Assembly: GCA_030063045.1 (NCBI GenBank)
Contig: JAQSEB010000211.1
Span: forward strand, 1-64,000
Direction of reading: 5' to 3'
DNA from: Pratylenchus scribneri
Lineage: Eukaryota > Nematoda > Chromadorea > Rhabditida > Pratylenchidae
Length of the DNA: 64,000 nucleotides
Part shown: positions 13,701-24,975 of the stretch, piece after piece
Layout: every line of letters starts with the position of its first letter
How positions within the stretch are numbered: position 1 is the stretch's first letter
The notes under the pieces: generated by a model
The model's input: only the letters and a program-made list of their open reading frames with translations
Told to the model about the DNA's origin: nothing
Database searches by the model: none
Position numbers and translations under genes: made by a program

Positions 13701-14394
13701 GGTTCCGCTTTGGAAAGAGCTGATAGCCAGCATTATTTCGATGTGGAGTTGATATAGACAGGGGCCATTTTTCTCTCACAATCACTATTAATTTGGCAAT
13801 AAATTTGAAGAAGGGAAAAGTTGGGATGATTTCGATGGGAGAGAAAACATTTAAAATGCGATAAAAAAACTTTTTGGACTGCCTCAGTTCTACAAGATGA
13901 ATCTTAGGTTAAAAATTTTTTCAATCATTTTACAGTTGAATTTCATCATTGGCAGTTAGAAAATTACCAAACCCACTCGGTATTCGAACTTTGCCCACTT
14001 AATTAATAAAGTCGTAATTCTTAATCCATTAGGCCAATCATTCACAAGAATTAAGCGATGGTAGAAGTGTGAACTATGAAGTAAGGCATTACTGATTTTA
14101 TGATTAGACGGCTTAAATAACTATTGTATAAAGCTTAAAAGGTAGAATTAGCCACAAGACCGTAAATTTAGTAAATAATCAGGTCGGCGTATTTTTGGGC
14201 GATTATTTAACCAATTTCGCCAATAAATGAGTGCTTTTTTATATCGTTTTATAGCCATTTTTTGCTCTATAAAATACTATTTGTTCAAGAGGCTTCAACC
14301 CATTCGGCATTAAATTGCTTTGATCAATCTTCCCAAAAATGTAAAAATAAATAATGAAAAAACGCAAAAATCCTGAAAAAATGAGAATTTCCAT

Positions 14395-15290
14395 TCAATG
14401 AATGAATTTATATTTTGGATTGCACCTTTCCCGATGAGCCAACATAGTGAGGCAACAATGGCGGTGGTTGCTGTGGATGAAGCGGTGGCAATGGTGCCAA
14501 TTCCGATGAGGACATTTTTGTTGCGGGTGCTGAAAAAAATTGGGAGGAATTTTGGAATGATAATAGCGCGTAAAGGGAGGGGGACTGGCTGATAAGATTT
14601 TATTTATAAGGAAATTAAGGAAAATTTCGATTTTAAAAGAGAAGAAAAATAAAATATACAAAAATGCGCGCCTGTTGGAGGCGTACAAAAATGGGAATCA
14701 ACAACAGTCAGAGGAAGGATCGATTACAACCATTTTATTTCTTCCCTTTCAGCGACATTCAACTCCTTCTTCTTCTTGGGGAAGTGAGGACAATAAAACG
14801 AAAATGAGGGGGTGGGTGGGGACAAACAACATACCAACCGGCGGGGATGGAAAACAAATTTGAAGGACACAAATTCCTCCTTTTTTAAGGGAGGAGGCAA
14901 ACCGGGGGAAGAAACCAACAAACGAGGAGGGGAGAAGGCCATTTATGGGGAAGATGGTCGCGCTTTGGGCGTTTTTGGAAGGGAAAGGGAAGAAAAGGAA
15001 GGAGAAGGCTGGCGTTGCGTCCAGCCGATGAAGCCATCCCTTCTTGGGTGGATGATGAGCCCAAAAGCCCTGTGAGACTGATGGCTGGTTATTGGGGGCA
15101 GCCACACCGATTTTGGTGTGGTGGATGAATGGATGATCATTGGCATTGGGGATGAGAATGGTTTGGGTGTGGGGAAGGGGATAGCCCGGCTGGCAGGAAT
15201 TTGAAAAGGGAAAAAGCCCCAAATAGTTTTGTGGGCATAAATAAAAGGGTAGTGGCGATCGAAAGGCGCTGAATATGTGCAAAATTGATG
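14395..15290 (-). other. Possible isolated exon(s) in noncoding DNA, unassigned
   Basis: On the minus strand an acceptor-like CAG near 14520 precedes a short Ser/Pro/His-rich frame (about 14428-14516) that starts MSSSELAPLPPLHPQQPPPL and ends at a GTGCAA donor-like site. A second Pro/His-rich frame covers 14749-15282. They could be 5' exons of the homeobox gene 8 kb downstream on the same strand, or chance; nothing links them by sequence. Confidence 0.2.
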
Positions 15291-15494
15291 AAAGGATGAT
15301 TAGGGGGGAATGACAAGAATTTTTGCTGAGGCGGCTGGCAAAAATGGAGGAAAACTAAAATGGAAATTAATGATTAATTTTGTGTAGGAAAAAGGACAAA
15401 AAATTGAAGTGGTTGGGAGGAATTGATGAAAATTAGCACGAAATGTATGGAATAAATTAGGAGGGGAGAATTGGAAATATTAAAATTAAATGTT

Positions 15495-16325
15495 TAATTA
15501 GAAATTCTAAAACCGGTTTTGGTAAAAGTGCATCATAGCCCCCAAACTTAAAATCAAGCAAATGATATACCAATCGATAGATCTCGATGCGCTGAGTCCG
15601 AAAATACAAGAAATTTCAGCGCGCTTGCATTTTTGGCCAAGTCATGGCCATTAAAAGCCATTTTCCCATAAAAGTGCTTGGTCCCCCCTAAGGGTCGAAA
15701 ATTTTTAAATTTTTTTCATGGCAATATTATAGCTCATTCGATGCGACTCGGAGAGCAGATTCCGAATCTGTGATTGGTTTCGCATAAAACTCAAAATTAA
15801 AAAAGTTATGGCCATTTTTGTCTCGCTGCAATGTGTTGGAACTGCGGAGGAATGTAAGAGTGGTCTCCGGAGTGTGCGTAGCCGAAGCGCGGGAACTGGA
15901 CGAGCTTGTGGCGAGCGAAGCGAGCCACAAGCTCGTCTGGTCGCGCGGAGGCGGAGCACACGGAGGAGACCACTCTGAAATGCCCACCGGAGCAGTTCCA
16001 ATCCGTATTTCCTTTGCGCAACTATAACTTTTTTATTTTTGAGTTTTATGCAAAACCGATTTCAGATTCGCACTCTGCTCATCGAGACGCGTCGATTGAT
16101 GTATAACATGTCCAAACAAAAATTTTGAACTTTTTCGACCCATAGGGGGGACCAAGCAATTTTGCGATTTTCAATTGACCATAACTTGGCCCAAAACTCG
16201 AGCGCGCTGAAATTACTTACATTTTCGGACTCAGCTCGTCAAGACACGTCGATTGGTATATCATTTACCTGATTTCGAATCTGGGGCTATGAGTAATATT
16301 TCCCCGGTTTTGACCTATTTGAATA
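15495..16325. repeat. Large palindrome, about 830 bp, centred near 15,922
   Basis: The two halves are reverse complements along nearly their whole length. The centre is the near-perfect GAGCTTGTGGC-GAGCGAAGC-GAGCCACAAGCTC. Outward come GTGGTCTCC/GGAGACCAC, TTATGGCC/ATAACTTTTT, GATTCGGAATCTG-like words, CTTGGTCCCCCCT/AGGGGGGACCAAG, the GCGCGCTGAAATT words and finally AACCGGTTTTGG/CCCCGGTTTTGACC. It is more GC-rich than its surroundings and shares the 'CGTCGATTGGTATAT' word with the element at 600-905. Frames inside it are mirror images and not genes. Confidence 0.85.
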
Positions 16326-16785
16326 ATTTAAGTGTGCTTTTTTCCTATATTCTATTTAATGATCGAAAATTGTAAATGAATGAAGACAACACTTTTCATT
16401 TTTATATCTGATAACTTTGGTATTAATTTGAAAAGAATTTGGCGAAATGACAATATTCCCCACTTTGATGATTTTGTAACCTTTCCCTTTTTAATTGTGT
16501 TCCCCAATCCTCATTCATTCATAATTGTTCATAGTTGTTGATAGCTAAAATTTATTGTGTGGGCTAGCCCAAAATATTAAATTGACTTGGAGAATAAATA
16601 TTTAATAAATAATCGTGTAATTTACTTCTTTTTTTAATACTTGGCGCTCCCGGAAAGGACAAATCGAAAGCACCGAGCATTAACAACAAAAAGCAATTTT
16701 TTTTTGGATTATTGGTTGAGCTTCAAAGTTTGAAATTTTTAACACCCCTTTGTGGAGTGAAGCTTTTATTTTCTTTGTGGAAATA

Positions 16786-18235
16786 TAAGTTTTGATCCCT
16801 GATTATTGTTCTCTTTGTGAGTTCATTAATTCAACAAACAAGAAAAGCATCGGGATTGACCAAAGCGAAAAAATGCGGAATCAGCAGCAGCAAAGGTTTG
16901 ACAAAAATGCTTCGACATTGGACCAGCTTTCTTATCAAATTCCTGGCTTTGAAATTCAGGTTTTATTGAACAAAATAATGAAAAATGGGTGAGAATGGAA
17001 GACTGGAATAGAATGAAAGCAGCATATTTGAATTTAATGAACGATCATTTTGAACTCGAGGATAAATTCAAGGAAAAATGGAATGAAATGAAGGATGGAT
17101 ATTTATTCTTGGTGAATGACAATGAAAAACTCGAGGACAGTTTAAAACAAAAATCCGATGAGTTGCAAAAATTCGAGGTTTATACAAGAAAATTATTTGA
17201 GGAGAAGAAAATATTGAATGAATTGAATGCAGTTTTGGAAATAAAATTGGCAAAGAAATTAGCCAATGAAAAATGTTTGTTAGAAGAGAATGGCCGATTG
17301 AAAAATGACGTGGAAATGCTTCAAAAGAAGTTGGCTGAACAAAATTCTTCACTTCAAAAATGTCAAAACTTGGATTCAAAATCAGCGGGTTTTATGAGAA
17401 AAAACGGTCGATTTGGAATATTTTTCGCGAAGGGATTTTTGAAAAGTCGATTATTTCTCATCATCAGCGGCCATATCCGCAAATGAATTTTCGTCCGGTA
17501 GTCGAGCAAAAAAGCAAGAATTTTGGCTGGAATTGGGTCAAAACGAAGAAGCAGAATTGTCCAAAAACGGGCCAAGCATTTTTTAATCATCCAGCAAAGA
17601 AAGAACATCAACATCGATTAGGGACAAATTTTGAGGGTCGGAATGTGGCTAAGAATTTTGGAATGGAAAGAAATATGTTTATTGGGTTCAAGAATGTCGG
17701 ATTGAAAGCAAATTGGAAGAAAAAGAGAAGATTTAGGAATGGAATTGATCCGAAAGTGGAGAAATGGTTTGAAAAGAGAATGGCCAATTGGGAAAAGCGA
17801 AAAGAAATTGATAGTGAATTGAGAATATCCTTGGGTTTAAATTCGTATTTATGAAGAATCAATTGTGATTGATGAAAAGGAGATATTGATGGAAAATTGT
17901 GTCAGTGGTGGGAAAATGAATGATAAAGGATTGGAGACGGATCGATCTGATCGTCCCATGTCCAATGCAAATAGGCCAATGATTCGGGTTGTTCTGAAGG
18001 ATTGAATGCTGGCACCAATGAATCGTCTCGAATGAAAGGAAATAATGGAGAGAATTTTGTGGAAGATGATCACATTTTCGATAAATTCTTTGGGTATGAA
18101 TTCGGAGGAAGATCAGCGGCGGATCTAAGTGATCGTCCTGTGTCCAATGCAAATGGTTTCCTTGGATTGTTGACCATGTTTGAGGGTGCTTTCGATTCGT
18201 CCGGCCATCGAAACCTTTCGAAAACAAGCTGAATC
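16786..18235 (+). pseudogene. Degraded or unresolved coiled-coil gene, unrecognised
   Basis: Three consecutive frames in different phases (16792-16992, 16989-17486, 17360-17854) together look like one protein. There is an N-terminal segment with CSLCEF, then about 130 residues of Lys/Glu/Leu heptad-like coiled coil (ELEDKFKEKWNEMKD onward), then a basic Lys/Asn/Phe/Trp-rich region. A Ser/Asn-rich tail to 18232 holds two imperfect copies of an SDRPxSNAN motif about 180 bases apart. No clean GT-AG introns reconcile the phases, so frameshift decay or sequence error is likely. A repeat fragment follows directly at 18278. Family unknown. Confidence 0.35.
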
Positions 18236-18277
18236 GCGGCGGATTTCGAAAATCAGGGGACGATTTTCTTTTAGAGG

Positions 18278-18475
18278 CAGGGCTGCCAGATGGTTTTTCA
18301 GTTTGGGGGGCATTTCGTGAAAAAAAAGGGGCATTTGGGGGGAATTTTCGGTAAAAAAGGGGGCATTTTGGGGGGCAGTTTTAAAAAGTGCCAAAAATGC
18401 AAAAATCTTTGCCAATAATGGCAGCGCAGCGAAAAATTAGACCAAAAATTAGCCGGGCAGCGAAAAATTAGACCC
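18278..18475 (-). mobile_element. Fragment of the 25.9-kb MITE family, reverse orientation
   Basis: CAGGG.TGCCAGATGGTTTTTCAGTTTGGGGGGC matches the reverse complement of the right end of the element at 25927-26233. The G-rich body (GGGGGGCATTT repeated) and the GCAGCGAAAAATTAGACC words are shared too. The second terminus is missing, so this copy is truncated. Confidence 0.65.
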
Positions 18476-18709
18476 ATTCAAATGTATGTCATTGTTGACA
18501 TGCTTTGGCCTGAATTGTCCAATGCATTGGAAAAAAGTGGCAATAAAAAGTTAAAGCAAAATAAATTCAAAATTGAACTGCTTTTCCGGGCATTCTTAGT
18601 CGGAATTGCAAGTTTAGATTTAATTTTAAACATTAGAAATCGCCTATTTTTTCAATTGATAAAGATGTGAGAGTGATGGGAGAGACAATGTAAAAGGGAG
18701 AAGGGGATA

Positions 18710-18947
18710 CCGTAAATGCTCTATTAGTACCCCCGGGGGTACTAATTTTCAGAGACCCTCTGAGGTGGGAATTTTTCTGAAATTTTTGAGACAAAAAAAT
18801 GCTTATTTCGGCTTAATTTTACCTACTAATTGGTTATTTCTACTAATTGGTTATTTTTGACAAAAAAATTTTTTTGGGAGGAGGGGGGAGGTACAAATAG
18901 AGACGGGGGTACAAATAGAGACGGGGGTACTAATAGAGCATTTACGG
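18710..18947. mobile_element. MITE with perfect 25-bp TIRs and TA target duplication
   Basis: The left end CCGTAAATGCTCTATTAGTA plus CCCCC is exactly complementary to the right end (25 bases), and a TA dinucleotide flanks both sides (18708-18709 and 18948-18949). Length is about 238 bp and no coding frame is present. TA duplication and size fit a non-autonomous Tc1/mariner-type element. A short direct repeat ACAAATAGAGACGGGGGT lies just inside the right end. Confidence 0.85.
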
Positions 18948-19029
18948 TAGGCTGCTTGCCTTTTTCCCTTGTTTCATCCATCGCCTGCGCTTGCTGCTTC
19001 CCATAAATTTTTGCATGCCTTCTGATTCT

Positions 19030-19390
19030 ATTTCTATATATACGACCTCAAAAATTCGCCTTCCCATGTCGCGAGAGGCGGAGACTTCGTTCTCTCTCTC
19101 ATGAACCAATTAGAGTTAATGCCGACTGCCAAGTCCCGATGGCTAGCCATCCTTCCCCCAAAAGGAAGTCGTGGGCGCACTAGGCGACTGGTGTCTCTTG
19201 GTTTGGGTTCCAAGACTGTACCATGCGACAGTATATCTGTCGACGGACATGGGCTGACGTCCCCAATTGGAGCATGAGAGAGGTGCGATGTTCCCCACAT
19301 GTGCGAAAGCAAGAAGAAACACTCAATGGAAGGAACTGGCCACGGTGGCCCGTATGGGAGCTGTGACGCCGACCTTTGAGGAGCCCTTCA
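19030..19390. other. GC-rich island with hairpins, possible structured RNA
   Basis: About 350 bases are clearly richer in GC than the flanks and contain short perfect stems: CTTGG-TTTGGGTT-CCAAG within a longer GGTGTCTC..AAGACTGTACC arm, and CCATG-CGACAG-TATAT-CTGTCG..CATGG. I cannot match it to 5S, SL, U1-U6, 7SL or tRNA. A minus frame of 92 codons covers it but has no recognisable motif. Confidence 0.25.
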
Positions 19391-19399
19391 AAGTTTTTT

Positions 19400-20109
19400 T
19401 TTCCAAATTTGAATTGCCATCACGGAATTATTTGTTTGAGAAGAGGCAGAATTATCTATTAGGCGAATGGCGCAGCTTCCGTAATGAATTAACTTTCTGG
19501 TAATAAACACAAAAACTGCAACTTTACGGAATATATACTTATTTACCTAAAATCGAAAATATGCTTCGGGGAAAGGAAAGTTAGGGAGTTATTTATTAAT
19601 AAGACAATGATTTCTTAAATGTTCATGAACATTTTCTGGTTAATCGAAAACCTAATTCTGGAATATAGTTACTTCTCAATTATCTTCATTCATAATTCGA
19701 ACAAAAAAGGAATTTTAGCATTATTCTATCTTTTCATTACAAAAACCGTATATTTGGCCTTATTAGCTTATAGAATTACAAAGAAAAGTAGCCAATTTAC
19801 TCCATAATTATCAAATTAATTCCAAATTAAATGAAAAACACACAAATTTATTCGCAAAAGAGGAGAACAAAATTTGATAAAAATGAAAGCAAAAATATCT
19901 TCTCAGCAAATTTAGAGTGGAATTTGTTTTGAATTTATGCAAAAAAAGAGATTACAAAAAATGAATGAGGGGAAAAGTGAATGAAAGGAAATAAATGGAA
20001 TGAAAAATTTTGGGTGAAAGGCTGTTATATTTTTTTTTTTATTGTGGACATTTTTGTTGTGGATCCCTGAGAATAATTTGTTGAATGTGAATGGATGAAT
20101 GTTTTTGGG
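19400..20109. other. Intergenic, no gene seen
   Basis: AT-rich DNA between the GC island and the 3' end of the innexin. Short open frames only; no repeat arms recognised. Confidence 0.4.
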
Positions 20110-22191
20110 TTAAACATGTTTTGGTTTAACACCGCCTCCCATGTCCGGATGTTCCAATCCACCGCCGCCGCCCTTTTCAATGGCCAAATGATGGGGATGA
20201 AGGGGTTCATATTCGAATCCGGGCGATGTTGATTTGGTGCTGTGTGAGCCGGGGGCCCGAAGCAAATTTGAGGCAACTTTCACCGCCTGGGAACTGTGAA
20301 AAGTGCCTTAAAATTGATAAAAACATTAATCATTATCCTTTACCCTTCCTTTACCTTCACAATGTTGGACATATTCGGAGAAAAGTTGGGCGGCCAATTC
20401 CCTGACCACAATGGCGCCGGCATGCCCTTCGATGAATCGAAGCAGTAAAATGCCATCCGGACGAAGGGCATGATTGGCGAATCGGTCGAGCATTGGGGCG
20501 GCCTCTTTTGATTCCACCAATTCCTGGAATTTGGCCTGTTTGAGGAGGCAACGCAATTGGCGTTCCCGGGCGGCCGGTGGCACCAGCGAAAATAGGCAAT
20601 AGAGGAAATTGATGAGAGTGGTAACGGCCACCAACAAAAACCAAAACCAAATGAATAAATAAATCTGAAGAAATTTGGATAAATATAAATTGAAATATGG
20701 ATTTTTGGCCACCTTTTCATTGAACATATTAATCATGAGGACACATTGTACCGTATATCGGTGCATATTGGCCAGACGGCGAACACGAAAATCGCAAAGG
20801 GAAACACGGGGGAATACCGGGGAATCATGCCATCCATCACCCATCCAAAGTGATTGAATTGCGGTCATTCCCCAAAGGGCAAATCCACGTCCAATGAATG
20901 AATTGAGGAGGAAAAATTGGCCAAGAACATTCACCTGAAATGAATATAAAATGGACTTTAAATTTATTTGCCTTACCAAATAAAGCAATTTAATGATTAA
21001 ATAAAGGGTGGACACATATGAGCCAAGGGAACGGCCAAAAGAAAGCAGAGAAAATATCGAGGAGTTCGATGGGATTCATGCAGCTCCAAAGATTCATTCA
21101 AATATTGGACCAATTTGCCCATTTCTGTTTGCCTTTTTGCCGATGGCATTGTGCGCAGAGAACGAGCATCGGAAATGGCCGTTTCCAAATCAACACCTGT
21201 AAATTTGTTCGACTATTATTTATAATAAATGATATTTCAATTGTCAAAAAAAATTGTAATTGTAGAAAAAAGTATTGAAAATGTCGAAAAAATTTTAAAG
21301 GTACAGTAATCTAGACCTCCAAACTTTATACTCAATCGATTAATCTCGGCAAGAAATATTTTTTAATAATGATTTGGCTTAATAGATAAAACTAAAGCTG
21401 TTTTGAACCAAAAACATGAGATGGTTTAAACGGTTTATAACCCTTTAAATTTTTGCGCAAACCATAATTATTATACTATGCCAATCGACGCCTCTTGATG
21501 ATCTATCGATTGAGTATAAGATTTCGGGAAATCTGGCCGTTAAAATCTTTCGACATTTCAATAATTTTTGGACAAATTAAATTGTATCCTTTAATAAATT
21601 CCGGGAATGACCGCTTTGTTGATGCAAAGTTTTCCAAATCCAATTTGGCAAATAGAACATCACTGCTTGAAGGGCCAAAACAATTGGCACCCACTAACCA
21701 AAAATAATATATTTTATTATTATTTGGAATTGGATTGCCTGATAATAGCCAAATTGGCGATCATCCCTTTCAGTTATTTCCGCTGGAATTTCCTACAAGA
21801 AAAGGAATATTCATTGTTTGAAAATTTTAATTTATGGCCATACTTCTTCTGGGGCCACATAATATGTGTTTTGGATGAAGCAATAATCCTGCGAAACAAA
21901 AGACAAATAAATCAAATCCAAAAATGAGAGGGGGGGCCTCGGCATATTGCTCTCATCCGCCCTTAAATTCCTTTGGCATCCAACATTGGATTGGACTGCC
22001 CACATATTGTTTGGCCGAAACCATCAGTGCAAAAAATGTGAGCAAAGTGGACTGAAAATATGGAGAATAGTCATTTTAGAATAATTTGATGGGACCGTAA
22101 TGAAATAATTGAGCCGATCGACGGGATCATCGAAGGCATGAGGCTTAAACAATTTTGTGATGGCATCGTCCAGGAATGGAATGCCCAACAT
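20110..22191 (-). CDS. Innexin gap-junction protein, with two apparent lesions
   Basis: Nine exons on the minus strand: 22096-22191, 21938-22051, 21844-21888, 21739-21792, 21612-21693, 20977-21196, 20713-20934, 20355-20664, 20110-20306. The start [20 protein letters not shown] is the usual innexin N-terminus. Next come the first membrane segment, [12 protein letters not shown], the extracellular loop with [11 protein letters not shown], a second membrane segment ([20 protein letters not shown]), the [19 protein letters not shown] cytoplasmic loop and the last two membrane segments ([14 protein letters not shown]). The C-tail is Gly/His rich. Channel subunit in the plasma membrane. Oddities: TGA sits where the family has Trp in GxWEQYAE (about 21950); one base is missing in exon 6 near 21065; two introns start with GC (after 21739 and 21938). 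Either a recent pseudogene or sequence error. Confidence 0.85.
21300..21530. repeat. Inverted-repeat element in an innexin intron
   Basis: It contains CAATCGATTAATCTCG and, toward the other end, GACGCCTCTTGATGATCTATCGATTGAGTATAA, the inverted form of the dispersed 'gatctcatcaagacgcgtcgattggtatata' word. Two weak arms surround a GGTTTAAA..TTTAAACC core. A diverged relative of the foldback at 600-905. Confidence 0.5.
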
Positions 22192-23442
22192 TTCACTCTC
22201 TCGGAAACAGAATTAATTAATTAAAATTTGAAATATCCGGAAACTGCAAAAGTGGGGATGGGGGATTGATGGAGGCGGAATTGATTATTAGCCGAATGAG
22301 GGGGGGGGGGGAGGGGTGGATTGCATTTCCATTGCAATTTTTCATTTAGCCGTACGACTCTCATCATTGGGATGGGGTGCGGATGATGAACTAGCCACAA
22401 GAGCAGCTATATAGGCCGGTCTAGCCAAGGCTATTTGCTCTCGCACCGCCGGCGGGGAGATCATCAACATCATTGGGTGAGGGATGGTCTAGAGTGGGGG
22501 AACCGAATAAGGGAGGGGATGAAGTCCTTGGAAAAACAGTGAAAATGTGGCCAGAATCCGTGCCGCTTTTCCTCGATTTGGCCAAAACTCATTGAAGGGG
22601 AGGGAAATGATTCGGATTGAATTCAAAAGGGAATAATATTCAGTGGACATTGCGCATGCATTCCCTTCCAAATATTGGCCCAAAATATTGGCCATGCCCA
22701 AATCCGTATATCGAAAATGTGTTCCTCGCGCCAATGTGCTATTTGCCTTTTCCCAATGGCCATAATAAAAGCACAAAATTTCCTTTTATTTATCGATTGC
22801 TTTGGATAAATTCAATGTCCCTTTAGTGGACATTTCAGTACCATAATTTCGAACTGGGATTTCATAGTTCACAGCAATGAAATAATTAATTCGAGAAGGG
22901 TAATATTTAATTGAAAGCCTAAAGTAACCTCTATAATATGGCTTTTTAAATTTTATTAAATTCTAGATTTTAAAAAGTTACATGTATTTTAAAGTAATAA
23001 AGCCGAATTTTGAGGAAAGCTGCTTATATATATTTTAAATTTTCACAAAATTAGTTAAGCCACTTTTTTAGATGACTTTTGGGGCTTTCAAATGACATAT
23101 CGCCATCTCGAATTGATTGCTTCCTTCTCGAGATATGGCCAAAAGAAATACCCAGGGATTGAAATAAATTTCCTGTTTCGGTTCCTTCGAATGGAAAAAA
23201 AGTCAAATTTGAAACGAACGAAAAAGCTAAAATTTATAAAAAAAATTGAGCCGAACGGCTTTTGAAATTCAAAAGGCAAAAAAATGAACGGGTAACTGGG
23301 CAAAAAAAGGCAAAAATGGATTGGTTTTTTGAGCAAAGTACGCCGGGGAAAAACCCAAAAATTTGGGGCAAAATGTGCAATCGAATGGAGCAAATTGGTG
23401 GGGTTACGGAGGGCGTCCAATGGTCAGCATTGAATGAATGGG
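21612..23442. repeat. Segmental duplication, copy A (innexin 5' half plus upstream)
   Basis: Nearly identical to 57378-59211, apart from a few substitutions and G-run length changes. It begins exactly at the 3' end of innexin exon 5 and extends about 1.25 kb upstream of the start codon. A 95-codon minus frame at 22489-22776 is identical in both copies; I do not recognise it. No gene is otherwise supported between 22192 and 23442. Confidence 0.9.
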
Positions 23443-24509
23443 GGGAGGGGGGGGGGGGGGGGGGGGGGGGAATGACCATTGGGCACCCCACAACCACCGA
23501 CCACTTTGGTCGATGCATTTTGGGGGCCACCTCCCTATTGCCCTGTTTGTGCTGTTTTGACCTCCTCCTCAACATTTTGTTTCCTTCCTTTCTGTGCCTT
23601 CTTTTATTAGTAAGCCTAGACCAAATGAGCAGCAGCGCGGACGCGGATGACTGAAAAGGTCACAAGGGAGTGGACCGGAGGAGGAATCGAGCAAATGTTT
23701 GGCTGTGTTCTTTGAAGGGAAGGGCCCAGTGGCCAAAATCTAGGCCAATGTTCCCTTCTTCATAAATTGTAATTCTCATTTTTCCCCTTCCATTCTTGTA
23801 TTTGCGTCCGCGCGTTCAAAAATTCACGCGAAAATTGTATTGGCCATAATAACGGAGAAAGCTGCAGCATAGAGGACAATTGAATGGAGGATGGGGAAAA
23901 GGAAAATGGCCCAGGGGAGTGATTTCTATTCATCCGTAACATTTTATGGATTCACATTTACGATCATCGCTTTTCCTTTCCCATTTTACTCATTCTCATT
24001 TTGTAAAGCCTTCTTTTTGCCTCTCTTTTGTGGGCTGCTCATTCATAAATGCCATTTTCCCATTAGTCATCCTCGTTCATCAGCAGAAATATATCGTCAA
24101 TAGTAATCCGAATTGGGGAAGAAAAGGCCAAAAATGGGAATTTATAGAGGGTTTTGAAATTTATTTGATCAATCAATTCCCAATTTTCTTTCAAATAAAA
24201 ATGATGGCAAATTTTATGTGAAATGAGGCGATAACGGAGAGGAATATTTTGCATTTTTCAGGATGAAAAACTTGTTTCCAAATTATTTGCACCATTCTTT
24301 CACTTTTTGAGGTCTATTTTATTTTATTGCACGCAAATTGTTGTGTCCTTCACAAAAATTGGTTCGCCCGAATTTGCCAATTATTTTATTGCAAAACAGA
24401 TTTTTCAATCCGACGATTCTTGATGATATTTTGGGTCATTCAACATCAGAATTGTCCTTTTATAGAGGAAATAGTGGAGAATGGAAGCTGAATTAATAAA
24501 TTATCCAAA
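23443..24509. other. G-run and noncoding stretch; possible last TMEM138 exon
   Basis: A run of about 25 G residues (23444-23470) is followed by AT-rich DNA. On the minus strand near 23820-23890 a hydrophobic frame (HSIVLYAAAFSVIMANTIFA) could be the last membrane exon of the TMEM138-like gene upstream of it, but no splice link was established. Confidence 0.3.
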
Positions 24510-24526
24510 TTAAATATTCCTTTTAC

Positions 24527-24962
24527 CGGTTCTTTGGGCAACAAATAAAATTGTCATTTCGATGGACCAAACAAAATGATGGGACGGGGCCGAATCAAAA
24601 TTAGACCAGCGATTTTTAAGGGAAAGAAAATGAAGCAGAATGCTGAGGACCAAATAGAGGAGAGTGCCGAAAATATGGAAGCACTGAATCTGCGAAGAAT
24701 ATGGCCAATGAGGCCAACTTGAAAAGCAAAAGTGGAGGAAAATCGGACGGCCAAACCAAGAATGGCCAACACTTGGAGGGTATCTTGCAAACTGAAAATG
24801 AATACAAAATTTGATGAATTTGGGGATGTTGACTGACAGAACGAGCATCAATTGCAAATCCTGGTCCAAATGGAGGAAAAATGTTGCAGCATTAAATCCT
24901 AAATCCAGGATTGGGGCTAATAAAAGGAATAACATTTCCCCTTTTTGATTAAGGAATGACAT
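24527..24962 (-). CDS. TMEM138-like ciliary membrane protein, partial, frameshifted
   Basis: Two exons on the minus strand, 24838-24962 and 24527-24791. The start codon is followed by a hydrophobic helix (MLFLLLAPILDLGFNAATFF). Then come LQDTLQVLAILGLAVRF, FAFQVGLIGHILRRF, LYLVLSILLHFLSLKNRW and FVWSIEMTILFVAQR. These match TMEM138 in order (IIQDIAVLF, FVFQAGLVNLLFHKF, ALSISLHV..LRW, FVFQRL). TMEM138 is a four-helix protein of the ciliary transition zone. The frame changes by one base near 24660, between IFSAL and LYLVL. Exon 2 ends at a GT donor; the final exon is not certain. An inverted-repeat element begins five bases beyond its own target duplication, just upstream of the ATG. Confidence 0.65.
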
Positions 24963-24975
24963 TGAATGAAAGGGT

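Noticed and set aside
15705..16106. Overlapping 66-98 codon frames on both strands
   Set aside because: Mirror-image frames from the palindrome; no protein-like conservation.
20326..21015. Single 229-codon minus-strand open frame as one exon
   Set aside because: It reads through two introns that have good splice sites; removing them restores the innexin membrane segments (FNEK joined to IYLFIWFWF).
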